DNA of 64,000 nucleotides from assembly GCA_015059965.1 (NCBI GenBank), contig SUZM01000002.1, positions 128,251 to 192,250 of the forward strand, written 5' to 3'. Within the stretch, counting starts at the first letter, position 1. The number at the start of each line of letters is the position of its first letter. The stretch comes from Rikenellaceae bacterium (lineage in GTDB: Bacteria > Bacteroidota > Bacteroidia > Bacteroidales > Rikenellaceae). The notes beneath the pieces were generated by a model. That model was given only the letters and a program-made list of their open reading frames with translations, made no database searches and was not told the DNA's origin. The position numbers and the translations under genes are program-made. Below, piece after piece: positions 45,924 through 54,057 of the stretch.

Positions 45924-46442
45924 TTAAAAGATAAGTTGCCACAACTCTTCGTCTTTCCACCCGTCGGGCGACCAATTCCAGTGGGCTTTGGTGCCGACGT
46001 GCCGAAATCCTCCACCCGAGAAGAGGTGGCGGCTGGCCGCATTGTCCGATTCGATATGGCACCACAGTTGCTCGAGGCCCAGCGTCTTACGGGCATATTC
46101 GATGGCCAGGTTCAGCGCCTCGCGGGCATAGCCCTGTCCGCGGTCGTCGGGGCGATGGATCAAGATCCCCAAGCCCGCCCGGCGGTTCAGCGCATCGATC
46201 TCGAAGAGGTCGAGTGTCCCGACTGCCTCGCCCTCGAGGGGCTGGATGATCAGGCGGCAGGAGCGGCTCACAAAGGGGTCGAGGGGTTGGTTTCGGGCAA
46301 ACTCCTCGAGTGCATGGCGTGAAAAGGGGGCAAGGGTACCGCTGACGTGCCACACCTCGGGGTCGTTCTCCCAACAGTACATGCGATCCACGTCCTCGGG
46401 CTCAACGGCCCGAAGCAGCACCTTCTCTCCTCTTAAGTTCAT
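45924..46442 (-). CDS. GNAT acetyltransferase, RimJ/RimL/SpeG type
   Basis: A 172-residue protein. The opening NLRGEKVLLRAVEPEDVDRMYCWEND and the acetyl-CoA loop RPDDRGQGYAREAL (about 97-110) are standard for the subgroup acting on protein N termini or polyamines. The C terminus KAHWNWSPDGWKDEELWQLIF fits SpeG-like members, which would suggest polyamine acetylation, but that is inference. It starts 3 bp after the ROK regulator and shares its transcript. Confidence 0.88.
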   Translation of the reverse strand: MNLRGEKVLLRAVEPEDVDRMYCWENDPEVWHVSGTLAPFSRHALEEFARNQPLDPFVSRSCRLIIQPLEGEAVGTLDLFEIDALNRRAGLGILIHRPDDRGQGYAREALNLAIEYARKTLGLEQLWCHIESDNAASRHLFSGGGFRHVGTKAHWNWSPDGWKDEELWQLIF

Positions 46443-46445
46443 GGT

Positions 46446-47675
46446 TTACAGTCCAATGATCTTGTTTCGGATCAGCATGGCCGAGCCCCATGCGCTGGCC
46501 GACTCGGTCATCTTCGAGACGCGGAATTTTGTATCCTTATAGACCAGATTGAGCGAGAATTTGTTGGTGGCCGACTTCAGGGGCAGCATCACATAGTCGC
46601 CCGCAGCGGCCAGGTTGCCGCCCACGATCACCGTCTCGGGGTTGAAGGTGTTGATCAGGAAGGCTACGGCCTTGCCGACCTTCTCGCCAGCCTCCTCGAT
46701 CAGCTCGATCGAGAGGTTGTCGTCGTTCTTGGCGGCGGCGATGATATCGTCGATATGGATCATTTCGTGGCGGTCGTACTTTTCGCGCAGGATCGTATTG
46801 ACCCCCTTGCCGATCAGCTCCACCATTTTATCCTCGATGGCTACGCCCGAGACCTCGGTCTCCAGACACCCCTTCTTGCCGCACGAACAGATGATCTCGT
46901 TGTCAAAGAAGGGAATGTGGCCGAATTCGCCCGCGAAGCCGCTCTTGCCGTAGTAGAGCTGTCCGTTCACCACAATACCGATCGCCACGCCGCGACCCAT
47001 GTGCAGGTACAAGACGTTGGTCTCCTCTTTCGACTTGCCGCAGGTGTACTCTGCATAGCAGCGCGCGCGGGTGTCGTTTTCCAGCAGGACTCGCAGGCCG
47101 ACGCGCTCCTCGATGATGTCGCGCAGGGGAGCTTCGCTCGAGGTGAAGTATTTATAGGAGTGGCCCGTTTCGGAGTTCACGCGTCCCACGATGCTCACCC
47201 CCAGGCCGAGGATCTTGTCGCGATTTACCCCGCAATTGTCAATGAAGGCGTTGATATTCGAGCAGATGCGGTCCAGACACTGGGGGCGGTCCGAGAGCTC
47301 GAACGTGGTGTCGATCTCCTCCTTGATGATGTTATTCTGCAGGTCGGTGACCATGTAGGTCATGTTGTCGCGCCCGACATTTACGCCGGCGAAGTAGATG
47401 GCCGAGTTGGCCAGACCGAAGACGTTGGGACGGCGTCCGCCCGGAGTCTCCACTTTGCCCAGATCGGTTACGATGTTCTCATCGACGAGCTCCTGCACCA
47501 GCTTGGTGATGGTGGGCACGCTGATATGCAGCTCTTTGGTCAGCTCCGAGAGGGTACATTCGCCATTGACAGCCATGTAGGCGATGATGTTTCGCTTGAT
47601 CAGGTTGTTTTTGTGCGAAATACCGCGCTGCGCATCGTCGCTGTGGCCATTGAAAAATTCGGTAAGTGAGCTCAT
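46446..47675 (-). CDS. ROK-family transcriptional regulator (NagC-like)
   Basis: A 409-residue protein with an N-terminal winged helix-turn-helix (about 25-85: TLSELTKELHISVPTITKLVQELV) fused to a ROK sugar-kinase-like domain. The zinc-binding motif ICSCGKKGCLE is present (about 265-275), preceded by GFAGEFGHIPF. Such regulators sense aminosugars or glucose-type ligands. The nearby nagB gene (about 1.3 kb upstream in transcription, separated by fabD) makes an aminosugar ligand plausible, without direct proof. Confidence 0.9.
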   Translation of the reverse strand: MSSLTEFFNGHSDDAQRGISHKNNLIKRNIIAYMAVNGECTLSELTKELHISVPTITKLVQELVDENIVTDLGKVETPGGRRPNVFGLANSAIYFAGVNVGRDNMTYMVTDLQNNIIKEEIDTTFELSDRPQCLDRICSNINAFIDNCGVNRDKILGLGVSIVGRVNSETGHSYKYFTSSEAPLRDIIEERVGLRVLLENDTRARCYAEYTCGKSKEETNVLYLHMGRGVAIGIVVNGQLYYGKSGFAGEFGHIPFFDNEIICSCGKKGCLETEVSGVAIEDKMVELIGKGVNTILREKYDRHEMIHIDDIIAAAKNDDNLSIELIEEAGEKVGKAVAFLINTFNPETVIVGGNLAAAGDYVMLPLKSATNKFSLNLVYKDTKFRVSKMTESASAWGSAMLIRNKIIGL

Positions 47676-47713
47676 ATCTGCTTATTCTTAATAATTATTT
47701 CCGTTTTATAGGA

Positions 47714-47721
47714 CAAATATA
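47714..47721 (-). promoter_or_regulatory. -7 element of the ROK gene
   Basis: Minus-strand TATATTTG, a TAnnTTTG match, about 38 nt before the ROK ATG. No well-spaced -33 element is evident. Confidence 0.5.
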
Positions 47722-47785
47722 ATAAGAAAAATTGAAAACAAGCCCCCTTTTTGCGATTTATTTTAATAAAATATCAATTTTTTAT

Positions 47786-47826
47786 AAAAACGCCGAGGGG
47801 AAACCCTTTTGTGGATTTCCCCTCGG
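47786..47826 (-). terminator. fabD terminator
   Basis: Perfect 11-bp stem CCGAGGGGAAA/TTTCCCCTCGG (47793-47803, 47816-47826), then TTTTT on the minus strand. It lies 20 bp after the fabD stop. Confidence 0.88.
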
Positions 47827-47846
47827 TGCGGTGTGCGTTCAGTGGT

Positions 47847-48728
47847 TTAAAGCGTAGCCTTCGACTCCACGGCAACCTCGCTGCTCACCTTCTTCACCAG
47901 TCCCTGCAGGACGTTGCCGGGGCCGAGCTCCGTGAACTCCGTGACCCCATCGGCCAGCATCTGCTTGACGATGTAGGTCCAGCGCACCGGGGCCGTCAGC
48001 TGTGCGATCAGGTTCTTCTTGATCGTCTCGGCATCGGTGTAGGGCTTGGCATCCACATTCTGGTAGATGGGGCATGAGGGGGTGTGGAAGGGGGCCTCGG
48101 CAATGGCGGCGGCGAGCTCCTCGCGGGCGGGCTCCATCAAGGGCGAGTGGAAGGCTCCACCCACCGGCAGGCGCAGGGCGCGACGGGCACCGGCCTCCTT
48201 GAGCTTTGCGCAGGCGGCATCTACGGCCTCCACCGAGCCCGAGATCACCAGCTGACCCGGGCAGTTGTAGTTGGCGGCTACGACTACCCCCTCGATCTGT
48301 GCGCAGGCCTGCTCCACCACCGAGTCCTCGAGACCCAGGATGGCGGCCATGGTTCCGGGCTGAGCCTCACAGGCCTTCTGCATCGCCATAGCACGCTTTG
48401 AGACGAGCTTCAGGCCATCCTCAAATGACAAGGCTCCGGCGACAACCAGGGCCGAGAACTCGCCGAGCGAGTGGCCGGCAACGGCATCGGGCTTCACGCC
48501 TAAGGCCTTGGCCAGGATCACCGAGTGGAGGAAGACGGCGGGCTGCGTTACCTTCGTCTGCTTGAGCTCTTCGTCCGTACCCGAGAACATGATGTCGGTG
48601 ATCCGGAACCCGAGAATTTCGTTGGCCTGCTCGAAGAGGGCCTTGGCCTCGGGTACGTTGTCGTAGAGGTCTTTGCCCATGCCGACCGACTGGGCTCCCT
48701 GACCGGGGAATACATATGCGTGTTTCAT
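47847..48728 (-). CDS. fabD: Malonyl-CoA:ACP transacylase FabD
   Basis: A 293-residue enzyme transferring malonyl from CoA to acyl carrier protein for fatty-acid synthesis. The N-terminal FPGQGAQSVGMG and the nucleophile elbow AGHSLGEFSAL (Ser in GHSLG) are unmistakable. The catalytic His is in GGAFHSPLM. It is transcribed alone; other fab genes are not adjacent. The promoter contains a heptamer repeat array. Confidence 0.97.
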   Translation of the reverse strand: MKHAYVFPGQGAQSVGMGKDLYDNVPEAKALFEQANEILGFRITDIMFSGTDEELKQTKVTQPAVFLHSVILAKALGVKPDAVAGHSLGEFSALVVAGALSFEDGLKLVSKRAMAMQKACEAQPGTMAAILGLEDSVVEQACAQIEGVVVAANYNCPGQLVISGSVEAVDAACAKLKEAGARRALRLPVGGAFHSPLMEPAREELAAAIAEAPFHTPSCPIYQNVDAKPYTDAETIKKNLIAQLTAPVRWTYIVKQMLADGVTEFTELGPGNVLQGLVKKVSSEVAVESKATL

Positions 48729-48752
48729 CTCTTTTCAGTTTTGATTCGCTGG

Positions 48753-48782
48753 CAAAGGTACAAAATAATTCACAATTCACAA
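48753..48782 (-). promoter_or_regulatory. fabD promoter inside a heptamer array
   Basis: On the minus strand TTG (48782-48780), 19-bp spacer, TACCTTTG (48760-48753), 24 nt before the fabD ATG. The TTG belongs to one unit of an AATTGTG-type array. Confidence 0.75.
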
Positions 48783-48798
48783 TTCACAATTTACAATT
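48767..48798. repeat. Heptamer tandem array at fabD
   Basis: Plus-strand units AATTCAC, AATTCAC, AATTCAC, AATTTAC, AATT- run from 48767 (4.5 units at exact 7-bp steps). Compare the arrays at dnaG. Confidence 0.75.
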
Positions 48799-48816
48799 AT
48801 GGAGTGAAAACAGAAA

Positions 48817-48977
48817 GAAGCTGTCTAACCAGGTGATTTCTGCGTTACGCTCGCGTTAAAATGCTCATTTACGCTTAGCAAACTCCGCTTTTGAGCGCTT
48901 CGCAAGCCTTGAAATCCCACTTGTTATACAACTTCTACGCCAAGGGGCTGTCGCAACACTACTTGTTGGACAGCCCC
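48817..48977 (+). repeat. Composite intergenic repeat module, copy C
   Basis: Core 48817-48935 (119 nt; starts GAAGCTGTCTAACC, ends GTTATACAACTTC), 8-nt gap, then hairpin GGGGCTGTC...GACAGCCCC (48944-48977, inner CAAC/GTTG extends it). Here both flanking genes run on the minus strand, so the module is antisense to them. Confidence 0.82.
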
Positions 48978-49012
48978 TTTACTTGTTGCGCCTTATCTTG
49001 CGCCCCTTTTTC

Positions 49013-49816
49013 TTACTTGTTGCAAATCAGGTTCTTCTTCTCGATATCCTTGAAGTAGCGGTAGGTCGATACGCGGAGCTCTTCGGCTGCGGGGTCGTCG
49101 CAGACGATGATCCCGCAGGGGTGTACCTGCAGGGCCGAGATGGTCCACTGGTGGTTGTATCCCCCCTCGATGCCGTGGCGCACGGCGCGGGCTTTCTTGT
49201 GGCCGGTGGCCAGAATCAGCACCTTCTTGGCCGAGAGGACGGTACCGACACCCACCGTGAGGGCGGTTTTCGGAACCAGGTTTACGTCTCCACCGAAGAA
49301 GCGCGAATTGACAATGATCGTATCCTGCGTGAGGGTCTTCTGGCGCGTGCGTGAGTTGAGCGACGAGAAGGGTTCGTTGAAGGCGATGTGGCCATCCTCA
49401 CCGATGCCACCCATGAAGAGGTCGATACCACCGGCCTCGACGATGCGGGCCTCGTAGTCGGCGCACTCCTGCTCCAGATCCTCGGCGTTGCCATTCAGGA
49501 TATTGACGTTCTCGGGTTTGATGTCGATGTGGCTGAAGAAGTTGTTCCACATGAAGGAGTGGTAGCTCTCGGGGTGCTCCTCGGGCAGGCCGACGTACTC
49601 ATCCATGTTGAAGGTGATGACGTTTTGGAACGATACCTCGCCGGCTTTGTGGAGGCGGATCAGCTCGGCATAGGTCTCCAGGGGGGTGGAGCCGGTAGGC
49701 AGACCCAGCACAAAGGGTGAGGAGGTGTACTTGGCTTTCTGCTTGATCTGCTCCACAATGTAGCGGGCTGCCCACTGGGCCACCTGCTGCGGGTTGTTTT
49801 CGATAATAAGTCTCAT
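49013..49816 (-). CDS. nagB: Glucosamine-6-phosphate deaminase NagB
   Basis: A 267-residue enzyme converting glucosamine 6-phosphate to fructose 6-phosphate and ammonia. Motifs: [12 protein letters not shown] (phosphate binding), [11 protein letters not shown] (catalytic Asp), and [14 protein letters not shown] (Asp/His active site). The start is ATG 49816 (MRLIIENNP); the frame continues 35 codons upstream but these cross a -7 element. Ends in CNK like other class members of this size. The gene has its own promoter and is separate from the tubulin-like operon that ends just before it. Confidence 0.96.
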   Translation of the reverse strand: MRLIIENNPQQVAQWAARYIVEQIKQKAKYTSSPFVLGLPTGSTPLETYAELIRLHKAGEVSFQNVITFNMDEYVGLPEEHPESYHSFMWNNFFSHIDIKPENVNILNGNAEDLEQECADYEARIVEAGGIDLFMGGIGEDGHIAFNEPFSSLNSRTRQKTLTQDTIIVNSRFFGGDVNLVPKTALTVGVGTVLSAKKVLILATGHKKARAVRHGIEGGYNHQWTISALQVHPCGIIVCDDPAAEELRVSTYRYFKDIEKKNLICNK

Positions 49817-49878
49817 AATCCAAACTTTTAGGGTTTGACTTCGCTGTTCTGTTTCCGTTTTTGTGGGAAAACTTTTTT

Positions 49879-49886
49879 CAAAGATA
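49879..49886 (-). promoter_or_regulatory. -7 element of nagB
   Basis: Minus-strand TATCTTTG, full consensus, 62 nt before the nagB ATG and 37 bp beyond the terminator of the preceding operon. Confidence 0.62.
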
Positions 49887-49917
49887 GCAAAAAAAATGAA
49901 AAAATGTACGCCCCCGG

Positions 49918-49957
49918 GCAAAAAAATATCCGTTCCCCTTTCGAGGAGCGGATATTT
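49918..49957 (-). terminator. Terminator of the tubulin-like operon
   Basis: A 13-bp stem with one G-T wobble (49924-49936 with 49945-49957) ends in AAATA/TATTT and is followed by a T run on the minus strand. It lies 60 bp after the last gene. Confidence 0.8.
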
Positions 49958-50017
49958 CTATTTTTAAGTTGGGGTCGAAGGGTTACTGTGGAAATCTTAA
50001 ACCCTTCTCCCGAGTGA

Positions 50018-51013
50018 TTAAATATCAATGTTGAAGTCGCCGATATCGAAGATCTCCTCCTCGTCGATATGCTGGGTCTTGGCATCGTTCATCCAGTAGG
50101 GCTGCCAGGTACGAACGTGGATCAGCGGGTGCTCCTCGTCGGTGAAGTCCCAAAGCAGGAAGAGGTAACCATCATCCTCATATTTCGATCCGGTGTACTG
50201 GGCATAGTAACCCTGGCGCAACAGTACACCGTAGTAGTCATTGAGGGTCGGGTGGCGCATGATCTTGATCTCGCTGAAGGTAACGCGGATATACTTGGTC
50301 AGACCAAAGATTCGGCGGAGGCCGGCGATGTATTGGTCTTTATTTTGTGTCTTATAGGTTACCTTGTTGAAGGTAATCGGCGAATCTATTTTCTTGACCT
50401 GGGTCACCTTACCGGTGATGATGATGGCATCGTCGCTGAAGACCTGCTCCAGGAAGTTGAGGTCCTTCTCGTTGTAGGCGGTGCGGAAGTGCTCCACATA
50501 GTCCAGAATCATCTGGCGGCGGCGCATATCCGTCACCTCGCCACCCTTTTTGATCACCTGACGGTAGAGGTTGTTGCTGATGGCAAAGTAGAAGCTGACG
50601 ATTCGTCCCGAGATGTCGAAATCCACTACAGCCTCCTGGTAGGAGTCGTCCTGCATAGTGGAGTCCACGGGGCGGGTCTGCAGCGGAATGTTACGCACCT
50701 GCAGGTGGTTGCCGATACCCTGCAGCAGCGGCTCGACGATTTCGGTCTCCATGCAACTGAAATTTACGTTGCTCCAGAGCATCGAGATCGAGTTTTGGGC
50801 CTCGGTGGCGATGTTGAGCTTCGAGAAGTCGATCTGACCGTTGGCGGCAAAGGCGCGGTTGGCCTCGGTGAGCAGGGCCGACAAGTTCTGCTCGATGCGC
50901 TCTTTGATCCCCGGGTTGTCGTATCCGTCGCTGAGCTCAAACTTAACCTCCTGCGCCGTAGCCGAACTTAACGCTCCGGCGATGCAGCATAAAAATAAAA
51001 AGAGTCTTTTCAT
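50018..51013 (-). CDS. Exported protein with SnoaL/NTF2-like domain (tubulin-like operon, gene 6)
   Basis: A 331-residue protein with a signal peptide (about 1-20, ending SATAQ) predicted to be periplasmic. The C-terminal half (about 165-310) looks like an NTF2-like cone: VEHFRTAYNEKDLNFLEQVFSDDAIIITG followed by the strand-rich TFSEIKIMRHPTLNDYYGVLLRQGYY and WDFTDEEHPLIHVRTWQPYW. The N-terminal half (about 25-150) has no family I recognise. NTF2 folds bind ligands or act as scaffolds; no catalytic claim is made. It ends the six-gene operon and is followed by a terminator. Confidence 0.7.
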   Translation of the reverse strand: MKRLFLFLCCIAGALSSATAQEVKFELSDGYDNPGIKERIEQNLSALLTEANRAFAANGQIDFSKLNIATEAQNSISMLWSNVNFSCMETEIVEPLLQGIGNHLQVRNIPLQTRPVDSTMQDDSYQEAVVDFDISGRIVSFYFAISNNLYRQVIKKGGEVTDMRRRQMILDYVEHFRTAYNEKDLNFLEQVFSDDAIIITGKVTQVKKIDSPITFNKVTYKTQNKDQYIAGLRRIFGLTKYIRVTFSEIKIMRHPTLNDYYGVLLRQGYYAQYTGSKYEDDGYLFLLWDFTDEEHPLIHVRTWQPYWMNDAKTQHIDEEEIFDIGDFNIDI

Positions 51014-51046
51014 AGGATATTTTGTTTTGCTTGTTTCTTCTGCTTA

Positions 51047-51991
51047 TTATTTGGTAATCATCACCCACCAGGCTCCGCAACCCTTATAGTTGCGGCTCGA
51101 GTCCTCATAGCGTGAGAAGTAGTTTACGCGTTTGCCATTGGCCTGCTTTTTATCCAGAATGGTGCGAATCTTTCCATCCGAGATGTTGTAGACAATCAAC
51201 AGTGCCTGTCCCACCATCTCCATATCCATCGAGCGTCTTACGTCGCCGTGGGCGCACTTGTCGCTGTTATTGTTCAAAAGCGTTTTCACCTCATCAATGG
51301 TTTGGAGGCTGATCAGCTCATCTATTGGGAATCCGGCCGCGGGGGCGGGTTCGGGCTCAGCAGCTACGGCAGGAGCCGGGGCCGGCTCGGCTACGGGGAC
51401 GGGCTCAACTGCAGGAGCAGGGGCAACGGCCATTGTTGTAGCGGCAGCCTCGGTGGCAACCTCAGCACCGGCCGTAGCCGTAGCCGCGGCGATTGCAGCG
51501 GCAGCTCCCTCCGAGATGTTCAGTTCGGCAAGGGCGGCCTGCTCCTCAGCCGTCAGGGCGGGTGCAGGGGCGGGAGCCGGTGTAGCCTCAACCACAGGTG
51601 CGGGCTCGATAGCAGGGGCAGCGGCCACCTCCTCGGCTTCACCGGCCGAAGGGATAATGCTGCTCTTCTTCACGAAGACGAAGGCGCGGTAGAGCGTGCC
51701 ACGCATCGTGTTCAGCTCGTGGCTGGCCTCGGCTACCTCGGCGGCAACCACGTTCTGACCCGTGGTGTTCTCCTGCGTGGCGAGCCACTCTTCAATATTG
51801 AGCATCAGCAGATCCTTGGCCACCTCCATGGCCTCCTCCTTCGTGGGGGCGGCGTTCTCTCCATAGAGGTAGTTCTGATCGCGCTTGATCTCGTTTATCT
51901 TGCTTTTGACCTCGTCAGCGGTCATTTGTTGTCCCTCGACAGGAGCGCAAAATCCGGCAACCGCCAGGGCGATAAGTAGTAATTTTTTCAT
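51047..51991 (-). CDS. Exported protein with long Ala/Pro/Glu linker (tubulin-like operon, gene 5)
   Basis: A 314-residue protein with a signal peptide (about 1-20). A helical N-terminal part (about 22-110) and a C-terminal module (about 225-314) flank a low-complexity linker of about 110 residues (about 115-225) made of AP, EP and VA repeats such as EPAPVVEATPAPAPAPAL and VAEPAPAPAV. The C-terminal module has two Cys (SDKCAHGD and YKGCGAWWV), a possible disulfide pair, and ends in GAWWVMITK. Extended Pro/Ala linkers often let periplasmic proteins reach through peptidoglycan. No homologous family is recognised. Confidence 0.7.
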   Translation of the reverse strand: MKKLLLIALAVAGFCAPVEGQQMTADEVKSKINEIKRDQNYLYGENAAPTKEEAMEVAKDLLMLNIEEWLATQENTTGQNVVAAEVAEASHELNTMRGTLYRAFVFVKKSSIIPSAGEAEEVAAAPAIEPAPVVEATPAPAPAPALTAEEQAALAELNISEGAAAAIAAATATAGAEVATEAAATTMAVAPAPAVEPVPVAEPAPAPAVAAEPEPAPAAGFPIDELISLQTIDEVKTLLNNNSDKCAHGDVRRSMDMEMVGQALLIVYNISDGKIRTILDKKQANGKRVNYFSRYEDSSRNYKGCGAWWVMITK

Positions 51992-52012
51992 GGCATTTAT
52001 TGGTTAAGGCGT

Positions 52013-53158
52013 CTATTTTATCGTAAATTTCGGGGCCGTGGAGTGCTTTTTGATCTGGTCGTCGTAGTAGAGCGTCTCCAGGTTGTGAGTTGGCGTGAAG
52101 GCGTTGAGCTTCGCTTTCAATACCCCTCCCGGCTTTCCGATCTGGTCTCGGTCGATCGAGACCTGCAGGATGTGGTTGTATCCCCACTGCTGATTGACCA
52201 TCAGCAGGGTTGCCACGATATGTTGTTCGTCGCTCTGCTCGATTCCGATATAGGGTTCGCATCCGCAATCGAGGCAGTAGCTTACCAGACGGCCCAGGTT
52301 GATCGTGTATTCTTCGGCTTTGAAGCCGTACTTTTGTTGGGAGATCTGTACCGTATACGCTTTGGCGAGGGCACTTACGGAGAGGAGGTTGATGAGCGAT
52401 TCGGCGGCATGCTTGCGGTCGATCAGCAGCTCGAAACGACTCTCCGAGTCCGACTTCACTTCGCGGTAGTAGAGTGCCGAGGCCATCTGCGGGATCATGT
52501 AGTGGCCGCGCTTCTGGATCCAGATTCCCTTGGTGGTGGTCTTCTCCAGGCGTGAGATCTTCGGCTCTCGCGGCAGACTCTCGTCAATCGGATAGTTGGC
52601 GAGTACCCCGCGCAGGTTGTTCTCCTGCTCGATCTTATTCTCTCCCGAGATCAGCTCCCAGTTCGCCGGCAGCGTGATTGTGTAGAGCCGTTTTCCCTCC
52701 GAAGAGTCCCAGCAGAGCTCATACATGCCCGTTTGGGGGCTGTTGATGCTGAAGAGCAACTCTTTTTGTCCGATCACCAACTCCATCGAGCCGCTTTGGC
52801 GTACCCCGTTGTCAAAGCGTTTGCGCTCCAGCTCCTCGGGGCTTTCAGTCGAGAGCTCCTCGAGCAGGTAACGCTCGGCGAAGTCGCATAACTCCTTGCC
52901 TGCCAGCTTTTTGAGCTCGGGGTCGAAGAGTTCGATGCCCAAGTGGCTGACGATGCCCGCCTGCCACTCGGCAACGACAGGGAAGCCTTTGCAACGGCCG
53001 ACCCGGAGTGTTGTATCTCTCTTCGGCTGGTTTAGCGTGAGTTGGTTCGCCTCGCTAAGCTCTCTGAGCAGCTGCGTGCGATACCAGGCGCTGCTTTGGG
53101 CCTGGGCCGTAAGGCCAAGACCCAGCAGGGCTATACCTATATATAATATACGTCGCAT
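52013..53158 (-). CDS. Exported protein of unknown function (tubulin-like operon, gene 4)
   Basis: A 381-residue protein with a signal peptide (about 1-20, ending TAQAQ). The mature part mixes helices (about 22-130) and strands, with scattered Cys including CLDCGCEPY near residue 300, a tight Cys-rich turn. No membrane helix follows the signal. I recognise no family. It starts 21 bp upstream of the next gene with no promoter in between. Its context says it works with the operon's envelope components. Confidence 0.65.
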   Translation of the reverse strand: MRRILYIGIALLGLGLTAQAQSSAWYRTQLLRELSEANQLTLNQPKRDTTLRVGRCKGFPVVAEWQAGIVSHLGIELFDPELKKLAGKELCDFAERYLLEELSTESPEELERKRFDNGVRQSGSMELVIGQKELLFSINSPQTGMYELCWDSSEGKRLYTITLPANWELISGENKIEQENNLRGVLANYPIDESLPREPKISRLEKTTTKGIWIQKRGHYMIPQMASALYYREVKSDSESRFELLIDRKHAAESLINLLSVSALAKAYTVQISQQKYGFKAEEYTINLGRLVSYCLDCGCEPYIGIEQSDEQHIVATLLMVNQQWGYNHILQVSIDRDQIGKPGGVLKAKLNAFTPTHNLETLYYDDQIKKHSTAPKFTIK

Positions 53159-53199
53159 GGCTTATCCTTTTTTTGTGTTCTTCTTCTTTAGACTCCTTC

Positions 53200-54015
53200 T
53201 TACTGCTTGCGGAATCGACCCAGCGGGTGATCCTTCTCCGGATTCATGCACTTACCCAGTACGATCGTCTCCTTGAGGTTGTTTGCGGCATCGTACCAAC
53301 GGGCCTGAATCAGGTGGCCGTTGTCCCACTCACCGATCAGGTAGTCGCCGGGCTGTGCCAGACGGTTCTTCGTGTCGTGGGCATCAATGAGTCGCTGCGA
53401 CTGGAAGGTCAGCGTACCCGTGCCGTGGGGATAGCCGTCCTTGAGCTTGCCGGTGAAGGTGCCCACCGTGGGGTACTTGGGAGGCTGAGTGGTCGTCACC
53501 TTGGCCTTCACGGTTACCTCCACGCTCTTCTGAACAAGGCTGCCGTCGAGGGCCGTTACGGTAATGGTCGTCTTACCGGCCTTTACACCCGTGATCTCGG
53601 GACCCATCACCGTGGCGATTGCCTCATCGGCCGAGGCGTAGCTCAGTGCGGGGTTCGTAGCCTCGATGGGCATGGCCATGGCGTTGATCATCACCTTCTC
53701 GCCCACCTTCACGGTGTAGGACTCGGCATCGAGCGTGATCTCCTGTACAGGGATCTCCTTCTCACCGCCGCCAAAGGCGAACCAGGCTCCGGCACCACCG
53801 CCGCCTACAACTACTGCGGCCACGATGGCCCAAATCCAGGAGGGAAGACCCTTCGGTTTGTCGGCAACCTCCATCAGATCGCCGTGGCAGTGGGGACAGA
53901 CGAAGTCGTCCGTAATATCTACCTCAATGATTTCGTTGGCATCGGCTTTCGGGCAACCCTTCTGGTCGCCGCTCGTAAAGTTCGTGCACTTTCCTTTCTT
54001 CGTGTAACTTGCCAT
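53200..54015 (-). CDS. Zinc-ribbon / TM / Ig-like / MORN protein (tubulin-like operon, gene 3)
   Basis: A 271-residue protein with four parts. A zinc-ribbon-like N terminus has Cys10, Cys21 and Cys40-x2-Cys43 (CPHC). One membrane helix spans about 60-82. A Big_2-type Ig-like domain covers about 86-170, with the family phrase EITGVKAGKTTITVTA. A MORN-like motif follows at about 186-206 (GTFTGKLKDGYPHGTGTLTF). Without a cleavable signal and with a cytoplasmic ribbon, it should be bitopic, ribbon in and Ig/MORN out. That orientation would let it couple the cytosolic tubulin-like protein to the periplasm; this is inference. It starts 42 bp after the tubulin-like gene. Confidence 0.75.
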   Translation of the reverse strand: MASYTKKGKCTNFTSGDQKGCPKADANEIIEVDITDDFVCPHCHGDLMEVADKPKGLPSWIWAIVAAVVVGGGGAGAWFAFGGGEKEIPVQEITLDAESYTVKVGEKVMINAMAMPIEATNPALSYASADEAIATVMGPEITGVKAGKTTITVTALDGSLVQKSVEVTVKAKVTTTQPPKYPTVGTFTGKLKDGYPHGTGTLTFQSQRLIDAHDTKNRLAQPGDYLIGEWDNGHLIQARWYDAANNLKETIVLGKCMNPEKDHPLGRFRKQ

Positions 54016-54057
54016 AATTTTCTATTTTTTTTGTTCTTCTATTCTGTTTTGTGTGGC

